The notes below the pieces were generated by a model. The model made no database searches, was not told the origin of the DNA, and saw only the letters and a list, made by a program, of their open reading frames with translations. A stretch of DNA of 52,184 bases from Rhodospirillaceae bacterium (GTDB taxonomy: Bacteria; Pseudomonadota; Gammaproteobacteria; Steroidobacterales; Rariloculaceae): positions 1 to 52,184 of the forward strand of contig PBDA01000036.1 in the NCBI GenBank assembly GCA_002718345.1, in the 5' to 3' direction. Both the position numbers and the translations under genes were made by a program. Shown here piece by piece: positions 46,969 through 52,184 of the stretch (position 1 is its first letter; the number at the start of each line of letters is the position of its first letter).

Positions 46969-48411
46969 ATGAGCGCAGAAGTTAACTATGACTCGTTAAT
47001 ACCAAACAATGTTGATCTTGCGTCTGATGTAAAGCTTCGTCGAGCAATGGAGCAGTGGTATCCAAAATATTTAGATTGGTGGAAACAGATGGGGCCTGAT
47101 GGGTTTCAGGATTGTGACGTTTATTTGCGTACTGCAGTGAGTGTTGATAGGGAAGGGTGGGCACAGTTTGGATTTGTCAAAATGCCAGATTATCGCTGGG
47201 GAATTTTGCTCGCACCAAGAGAAGAAAATCGCACTATTGGATTTGGTAGACATATGGGTCAACCCGTTTGGCAAGAAGTTCCTGGTGAGTATAGGGCTAT
47301 GCTCAGACGTCTCATGGTAGTCCAGGGAGATACTGAGCCTGCTTCTGTAGAGCAACAAAGATTTCTCGGCAAAACTGCACCATCACTTTACGATATGCGA
47401 AATCTTTTTCAGGTAAATGTGGAAGAGGGCCGACATTTGTGGGCCATGGTGTATCTATTACAAAAGTATTTTGGCAGAGATGGTCGAGAGGAAGCAGAGG
47501 CCTTGCTTCAGAGGCGTTCAGGCGATGAAGACAGGCCAAGAATTTTGGGAGCCTTTAATGAAGAGACTCCTGACTGGCTATCGTTTTTCATGTTTACAAC
47601 ATTTACAGACCGAGATGGAAAGATGCAGTTAGAGTCATTGGCGCAGTCAGGTTTTGACCCACTAGCCAGAACCTGTAGATTTATGTTGACAGAGGAAGGT
47701 CACCATATGTTTGTTGGGAGAACAGGGGTAGAACGTGTTATTCAAAGGACTTGCGAGGTTATGAATAAGAATGGAATAACCGATCCTGACGACATACAAG
47801 CCATAAGAAGGTTTGGTGTTGTTGATCTTCCTACTATTCAGAAAAAAATTAATTTTCATACCGCAGTTACATTAGATCTTTTTGGGTCGGAAATTTCTAC
47901 TAACGCAGCTAATTCATTTAATGCTGGTTTAAAAGGGCGTTTCAGAGAACATCAAATAAAAGATGATCATAAGCTTGAAAATGATACCTATCCAGTTGCG
48001 CAGGTTGTGGATGGTGAGGTTAAAGTACTAGAAGTATCGGCACTCAGTGCTATTAATGCACGACTTTCTGATGATTATATAGCAGACTGCGAGAATGTTA
48101 TGAAGCGCTGGAATCGTGTAATTGATGAACACCAAATCCGTTATCATTTGCACCTTCCCCACCGAGCATTTCATCGTAAAGTGGGAGAGTTTTCTGAAGT
48201 GAGGGTAACTCCTCAGGGGTTACTAATATCTGATAGAGAATGGTCTAAAAAATATCATGATTGGTTGCCGTCAGAATCAGACCTCGAATACATCCTTTCT
48301 CTCATGGAGCCTTCGTTGCTGCCAGGCGAGTTTTCAAATTGGATTGCTCCACCTAAAGCAGGAATTAATGGGCAACCAGGTGAGTATGAATATGTAAGGC
48401 TGGTAGCGTAA
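46969..48411 (+). CDS. boxB: Benzoyl-CoA 2,3-epoxidase subunit BoxB
   Basis: Diiron oxygenase component that epoxidises benzoyl-CoA, fed by BoxA. 480 aa. Candidate iron ligands are all present: Glu123, Glu153 and His156 (NVEEGRHLWAM), Asp214 (TFTDRD), Glu243 and His246 (LTEEGHHMFVG). This spacing matches, shifted by three, the ligand set I recall for the characterised Azoarcus BoxB. AAAGG precedes the ATG. boxA, its reductase, is not in the window and must be elsewhere or substituted. Confidence 0.95.
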   Translation: MSAEVNYDSLIPNNVDLASDVKLRRAMEQWYPKYLDWWKQMGPDGFQDCDVYLRTAVSVDREGWAQFGFVKMPDYRWGILLAPREENRTIGFGRHMGQPVWQEVPGEYRAMLRRLMVVQGDTEPASVEQQRFLGKTAPSLYDMRNLFQVNVEEGRHLWAMVYLLQKYFGRDGREEAEALLQRRSGDEDRPRILGAFNEETPDWLSFFMFTTFTDRDGKMQLESLAQSGFDPLARTCRFMLTEEGHHMFVGRTGVERVIQRTCEVMNKNGITDPDDIQAIRRFGVVDLPTIQKKINFHTAVTLDLFGSEISTNAANSFNAGLKGRFREHQIKDDHKLENDTYPVAQVVDGEVKVLEVSALSAINARLSDDYIADCENVMKRWNRVIDEHQIRYHLHLPHRAFHRKVGEFSEVRVTPQGLLISDREWSKKYHDWLPSESDLEYILSLMEPSLLPGEFSNWIAPPKAGINGQPGEYEYVRLVA

Positions 48412-48415
48412 AGCA

Positions 48416-48880
48416 ATGGCCCAAGCAGAATTTGAAAAACTTATTACTGTCGTAGCTGAGACACTAGTTGGCCAGAAAATTGAGCCAAATCTCGCTACAA
48501 AGTTAGAAAAAGCTTTTCCAGTCAATGGGGAGATATTTAAGTCACTAGTCGCTCTATGTAGGGAGTGAATAGAGGAAGGGTGGCTTTGTGATCGGGAGCT
48601 TGATGGGATCAAGTATGGAAGAGTTATTAAACCGACACCAGAAAGTTTTGGGTTTTCTGTTGATGTGGTAGAAATGAGCGATATTGTAGGTCCACTCCAT
48701 AGTCATCCGAATGGTGAGATAGATATGATCATGCCCGAGGTTAAGGGCGTGGAATTTGATGGTCATGGGGAAGGGTGGGTTGTTTATGGCCCTGGTTCAG
48801 TGCATTCCCCTACAGTAACTGGTGGCAAAGCAATAGTCCTGTACTTGCTGCCGGATGGTGTAATTAAATTTTTAAGATAA
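48416..48880 (+). pseudogene. DUF4863 cupin-like protein interrupted by an in-frame TGA
   Basis: One frame from the ATG at 48416 to the stop at 48878-48880 encodes a 154-aa DUF4863-type protein with TGA at codon 51 (48566-48568) and no frameshift. Upstream half: FEKLITVVAETLVGQKI...FKSLVALCRE. Downstream half: EEGWLCDRELDGIKYGRVIKP and cupin-like GPLHSHPNGEIDMIMP, WVVYGPGSVHSPTV. The position corresponds to a Gly in the pattern I would expect (RE-G-xEEGWLC), so a single GGA to TGA change would explain it. DUF4863 genes accompany box clusters; I recall the family includes a 4-hydroxylaminobenzoate lyase. Could be a sequencing error. Confidence 0.75.
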
Positions 48881-48900
48881 AGCTTAAGAAGAAACTAATA

Positions 48901-49644
48901 ATGACATTTAAAGTAACAAAAGAACGTTATGATGCTCTTATGGATGTGGTCATGAATCGAATGACCGTAAGAGCTTTTGACCAGGATTATGAAGTTCCAA
49001 AATCGCATTATGAACTAATTCTTGAAGCGGCTCGGCATGGTCCATCTGGGGCAAATACACAACCTTGGCATTACATTGTTATAACAGAGCCACAAATTAA
49101 ACAGAGTCTTGCGGAATATTTTGTAAAAGAGCAGCGGCAACGCGCAAAATTAAAAATGAAATTTCCAACTCCTGACTATAGAGGGTTAGGCGCAGCTCCG
49201 GGCGTCATTGTGGTTGTGTCAGATTTTCGCTGGACAAAAGCATTTCCTAATTTGCGAGAAGAAGATTCCAAATTGAATGCTATGTATAAAGAAAATGCAG
49301 AGCGCATTCTTTTGCAAAGTGTAGCTGCATCAACTATGTCAGCCCACTTAGCAGCATCCGCACTTGGCTACAGTGTCTGGTGGATTACAGCCATTGGTCA
49401 ACAGGAAGCTCAAGACGCAATAAAACCACTGCTTGGAATTCCTGAAGAGCTTTCTGTGCTGGATGTCATGTGTTTTGGTCCATCAAAAAAAGAACCATAT
49501 AAGCGTTGGAAAAAATCACTTAATGAAATTTTTAGCTGGAATACATTTGATCAAGCACATTTTTTAACAGAAAAAGAAATTGATACATGGATTCAAACTC
49601 AACGGTCCAAAGTTATGTATCGGGATGAGGCAAAAATAGATTGA
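48901..49644 (+). CDS. Nitroreductase-family flavoenzyme
   Basis: 247-aa FMN-binding oxidoreductase of the nitroreductase fold. FMN-contact motifs NRMTVRAFDQDYEVP (about 19-33) and HGPSGANTQPWHYIVI (about 48-64) and the dimer segment AERILLQSVAASTMSAHLAASALGYSVWW (about 136-164) are present. Members reduce nitroarenes, quinones or other conjugated substrates. It sits 20 bp after the DUF4863 gene and upstream of the hydroxybenzoyl-CoA reductase-like genes, so a step in aromatic acid modification is plausible. Exact substrate is not readable from sequence. Confidence 0.87.
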   Translation: MTFKVTKERYDALMDVVMNRMTVRAFDQDYEVPKSHYELILEAARHGPSGANTQPWHYIVITEPQIKQSLAEYFVKEQRQRAKLKMKFPTPDYRGLGAAPGVIVVVSDFRWTKAFPNLREEDSKLNAMYKENAERILLQSVAASTMSAHLAASALGYSVWWITAIGQQEAQDAIKPLLGIPEELSVLDVMCFGPSKKEPYKRWKKSLNEIFSWNTFDQAHFLTEKEIDTWIQTQRSKVMYRDEAKID

Positions 49645-49692
49645 TTCAAAGTGGGTAACGCAATATAGGGCACAAGAAGATAGATCAGCAAG

Positions 49693-50244
49693 ATGAATAA
49701 AAAGCAGAAAATATTAGAAGAAATAATTACTAAGAGGTTGATTATTAATGATCAGTCTCATTCTGTGGCTTTTCCTGCTCACCATACTTTGCTTGAAGTT
49801 CTGCGTGAAAAATGTGGGTTAACAGGTACCAAACATGGTTGTGAACTTGGTGAATGCGGAGCTTGTTCGGTTTTAGTAGATGGAGTGCCAATTTTGTCAT
49901 GTTTGCGCTTAACAGCTGAGGTTGGGGATAAATCGATTGAGACCGTTGAAGGGTTGCAAGATGGGAATGAGCTACATCCGTTACAAGTTGCTTTTGCTGA
50001 TTTTGGTGCAGCGCAGTGTGGATATTGCACACCTGGAATAATAATGATTGCTCTTGCGCTTTTGAGGAGAAACCCAGACCCAACAGAAGATGAAATCTAT
50101 GAAGCACTTTCAGGTAATTTGTGTCGGTGTACAGGCTATAACCGGATTGTTACAGCTGTTCAATGGGCAGCAGCCATGATAAGAGGTGAAGACTGGCGGC
50201 CAGCGACAGAAGAATTTTTAGGTTGTAATTCTGGGTGTGATTGA
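49693..50244 (+). CDS. hcrC: [2Fe-2S] subunit of a molybdenum hydroxylase, 4-hydroxybenzoyl-CoA reductase-like
   Basis: Iron-sulfur subunit of the xanthine oxidase family. First cluster CGLTGTKHGCELGECGAC followed by C in LSCLRLT (about 35-75), second cluster CGYCTPG and NLCRCTGY (about 112-153). 183 aa, slightly longer than typical HcrC (~160) with N- and C-terminal additions. It overlaps the large-subunit start by one base (TGATG). The assignment to 4-hydroxybenzoyl-CoA reductase rests mainly on the partner and the box context; small subunits of this family look alike. Confidence 0.83.
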   Translation: MNKKQKILEEIITKRLIINDQSHSVAFPAHHTLLEVLREKCGLTGTKHGCELGECGACSVLVDGVPILSCLRLTAEVGDKSIETVEGLQDGNELHPLQVAFADFGAAQCGYCTPGIIMIALALLRRNPDPTEDEIYEALSGNLCRCTGYNRIVTAVQWAAAMIRGEDWRPATEEFLGCNSGCD

Positions 50245-51026
50245 TGGCCAAAGAGTTTTTCAATGCAGATAAGGTTAGGTCTCAAACTGGTAGTGATTTT
50301 GAACTTATTGGCACTCCTTTTCGTCGGGTCGATGGGAGGGCAAAAGTTACAGGTCAGACCCAATTTGCAGATGATCTTTCTTTTCCTAGAATGGCTTACG
50401 TAAAACTTGTCCGAAGTACGGTACCTCACGCCCTTATAAAAAATATTGATCTTTCAGTGGCAGAGTCTATGGAGGGTGTACTAGCCACCCTCGTAGGTAG
50501 TGAAATGCCGGTACCGTTTGGAATCTTACCTGTATCTGAAGACGAGCATGCCCTAGCAATTGATAAGGTTAGATTTGTAGGTGATCCAATTGCTGCGATT
50601 GTGGCTGTTAATGAAGATATAGCTCATGCAGCAGCACTATCAACAAAAGTTGATTATGAAGTTTTGCCAACTGTAAGTACTTTTAACGATGCTTTAGATT
50701 CATCAGGGCCATATATTCACGATTATGGTGACGAGGGTGATATACATAAAAAAGTGTCCCTCAAATTTGGTGATGTAGAACAAGGTTTTGACAAAGCTGA
50801 TTTTATTTTTGAAGACCTATGTCATTATGAAGGTAATACTCATCTGGCAATGGAGCAGCATGCAGCAATTGGGGTGCCAGAAGATGATGATAGGGTAACG
50901 GTTTATTCATCAAGTCAGACACCCCATTATGTTCATAGAGCTCTGACTAAAGTTCTGGAATTCCCCGCCTCTCACATTCGTGTCATCGCATGTTCCAATG
51001 AAGGCTCCAATTATTACCATGAATAA
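50244..51026 (+). CDS. hcrA: 4-hydroxybenzoyl-CoA reductase-like large (Moco) subunit, 3'-truncated
   Basis: N-terminal third of a xanthine-oxidase-family molybdopterin subunit. Visible: GTPFRRVDGRAKVTGQTQFADDL, EMPVPFGILPVSEDEHALAIDKVRFVGDPIAA, IHDYGDEGD, AMEQHAAIG and VYSSSQTPHYVHRALTKVLEFPASHIRVIA, resembling HcrA. The usual continuation GGGFGGK and the remaining ~500 residues are missing: after about base 50990 the frame runs into DNA antisense to an ABC permease and stops at 51026. The final ~12 codons are therefore not native. No FAD subunit (hcrB) is in the window. ATG at 50244, coupled to hcrC. Confidence 0.82.
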   Translation: MAKEFFNADKVRSQTGSDFELIGTPFRRVDGRAKVTGQTQFADDLSFPRMAYVKLVRSTVPHALIKNIDLSVAESMEGVLATLVGSEMPVPFGILPVSEDEHALAIDKVRFVGDPIAAIVAVNEDIAHAAALSTKVDYEVLPTVSTFNDALDSSGPYIHDYGDEGDIHKKVSLKFGDVEQGFDKADFIFEDLCHYEGNTHLAMEQHAAIGVPEDDDRVTVYSSSQTPHYVHRALTKVLEFPASHIRVIACSNEGSNYYHE

Positions 51027-52184
51027 TGCAAATACTATAGTTTGGTTAATTCCAAGCATTATGTGAGGAAAAGCTAAAGGAAAATCAATTTTGAATATTC
51101 TTTGCAAATTATTTACTCCTGACATTGCTCCTGCATCATTTAAGGCTGGGGGAACGCTACGAAGTCCCTCAACAGTATAACGCGTTGCTGGAATAGTTGC
51201 ATAAACAATAACAGCAATTAACACCGATGTATCTGTTACACCAAAAAGCATCATAACAGGAATTAGATAGACAAATGAAGGGAACGTTTGAAAAATGTCG
51301 CAAATTGCCAATATAAACTTACTACTATATTGATTTTGTGCGCACAAAGTACCTACCGATATACCAATTATGCTTGAAGCTATTACTCCAAATGTTGCCA
51401 TATAAGCTGTTACTAAAGCTCTATCCCACCAAGGGCTTAGAGCGATAAATAATGTTAATGAACCTACTACAATAGCAGAACGGATACCTCCAATTATATA
51501 ACCAGCTCCCATGACTAAAACAAAGGTAGCAACAACAGGCATGCGAAGATAAGCAGCTCTCATTGGTTGTAAAACATCTTGAATTAACCAAGTGTTAAAT
51601 ATTTTTAGTGGATAAAAAAAAGTATCCCATATCCAGTCGACACCTCTATTCCAGAATTCTGCAGTTGATATTCCTTTATTATGAGGAACTTGATATAAGT
51701 AATTATAAGTTTCTTTAAAGTAAAAAGTTCCGAAATAGGTTAGTATTAATCCTACTACTACTGCCGCAACAAAAAACAATCCATATTTACGACGTTCAAA
51801 GAAAGTCAGGTTACCAAAATAATCTGTTTGTTTATTTGCCCAAGCTAGAGACATTTTGTCCAAAAGAACTGCAATGAGACTAATACATATACCGGCTTCT
51901 AATGCTAATCCAATATTAAGTCGATTTAATGCCAATAATAAATTCCACCCTAATCCTTTAGCGCCTATAAAAGATGCAATAACTGCCATTGATAAACAAA
52001 CCATAATAACTTGATTAACTCCAATTAAAATATCTCTTCTTGCAGTAGGAATTAATACTTTGAGCATAAGTTGGAAATTATTACATCCACTCATTTTGCC
52101 AGCTTCAATAACTTCAGGAGAAATACCTCTTAGCCCTAATAAAGTTAGAAGGATCATTGGTGGAGTAGCAACAACAATTGTTAT
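50910..52184 (-). CDS. Two-domain ABC transporter permease, glycine betaine/proline type (partial, both ends)
   Basis: Inner-membrane permease with two fused BPD_transp_1 domains. Each has the EAA-type motif: first EVIEAGKMSGCNNFQLMLKVLIPTARRDILIGVNQ, later PALNDAGAMSGVNNLQRIFKIDFPLAFPHIMLGINQ. ProW-like, with a linker holding extra helices. The 5' end runs off the right edge (nine open codons before the first visible Met). The 3' end is cut at about 50991: after GAFIG, where GLG is expected, the frame continues antisense to the reductase gene and stops at 50910. It is AT-richer than its neighbours. Genuine permease sequence is 50991-52184. Confidence 0.8.
   Translation of the reverse strand: MTIVVATPPMILLTLLGLRGISPEVIEAGKMSGCNNFQLMLKVLIPTARRDILIGVNQVIMVCLSMAVIASFIGAKGLGWNLLLALNRLNIGLALEAGICISLIAVLLDKMSLAWANKQTDYFGNLTFFERRKYGLFFVAAVVVGLILTYFGTFYFKETYNYLYQVPHNKGISTAEFWNRGVDWIWDTFFYPLKIFNTWLIQDVLQPMRAAYLRMPVVATFVLVMGAGYIIGGIRSAIVVGSLTLFIALSPWWDRALVTAYMATFGVIASSIIGISVGTLCAQNQYSSKFILAICDIFQTFPSFVYLIPVMMLFGVTDTSVLIAVIVYATIPATRYTVEGLRSVPPALNDAGAMSGVNNLQRIFKIDFPLAFPHIMLGINQTIVFALFMVIIGAFIGTCDDTNVRGGEFQNFSQSSMNIMGCLT

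Noticed and set aside
48566-48568. TGA read as glycine (alternative genetic code)
   Set aside because: TGA ends ileS, clpS, serS and hcrC in this window in normal stop positions, so a general reassignment does not fit; nonsense mutation or error is simpler.
48665-48880. A separate small cupin gene of 71 codons
   Set aside because: It is the in-frame remainder of the DUF4863 gene after the TGA, and the conserved sequence continues upstream of its first ATG.

Overview
The window reads as about 51 kb of a moderately AT-rich gammaproteobacterial chromosome, probably an uncultured marine lineage, joined at its right end to about 1.2 kb that does not seem to belong to the same gene neighbourhood. 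The assignment rests on gene order (rluC, maf/yceF, yceD-rpmF-plsX-fabH, clpS-clpA-infA-aat, ftsK-lolA-serS, and rpsT divergent from murJ-ribF-ileS-lspA), on a LexA with two CTG-N10-CAG SOS boxes, and on an Lpp-type murein lipoprotein. No prophage, insertion sequence, integron or CRISPR array was seen.

Layout. 1-8.0 kb: 5' part of rne, then rluC, maf, yceD-rpmF-plsX-fabH, an L,D-transpeptidase convergent with an Lpp-like lipoprotein, and lexA. 8.1-13.9 kb: a four-gene type II secretion operon, gspC-D-E-F, without pseudopilin genes. 14.0-18.9 kb: an N-degron cluster of clpS-clpA, infA, aat and a FemAB-like acyltransferase. 19.1-24.3 kb: ftsK, lolA, a vanZ-like gene, serS and a DUF1080 lipid/sugar-binding-type secreted protein. 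24.5-37.5 kb: two paralogous SoxC-like molybdoenzyme plus monohaem cytochrome c pairs. Between them lie a predicted structured RNA, rpsT, murJ-ribF-ileS-lspA, an Irr-like Fur regulator, a matrixin-like protease, tRNA-Thr(CGU) and pyrB. 37.5-41.8 kb: ligJ, a DUF5916 outer-membrane-type protein and a NUDT19-like Nudix hydrolase. 41.9-51.0 kb: an aromatic acyl-CoA region with ferredoxin, aryl/acyl-CoA ligase and a BoxR-type repressor on one strand, and boxC, boxB, a DUF4863 gene with an in-frame stop, a nitroreductase and 4-hydroxybenzoyl-CoA-reductase-like subunits on the other. 51.0-52.2 kb: part of a two-domain glycine betaine/proline-type ABC permease.

How it fits together. The aromatic region suggests that (hydroxy)benzoates are activated to CoA thioesters and that 4-hydroxybenzoyl-CoA is reductively dehydroxylated to benzoyl-CoA. 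BoxB would then epoxidise benzoyl-CoA and BoxC would open the ring, under a BoxR repressor that senses the CoA ester. BoxA is not in the window, and the reductase large subunit is cut mid-gene at about 50,990. The same point also truncates the permease on the opposite strand, so it is either a real rearrangement or an assembly chimera.

The most unusual items are: that aromatic gene combination; a GC-rich foldable intergenic element with a possible pseudoknot near 26.4 kb; seven A-tracts in exact 10-bp phase near 42.05 kb; an LspA with a ~95-residue lysine-rich N-terminal extension; and a GspE in which all four zinc-binding cysteines are replaced.
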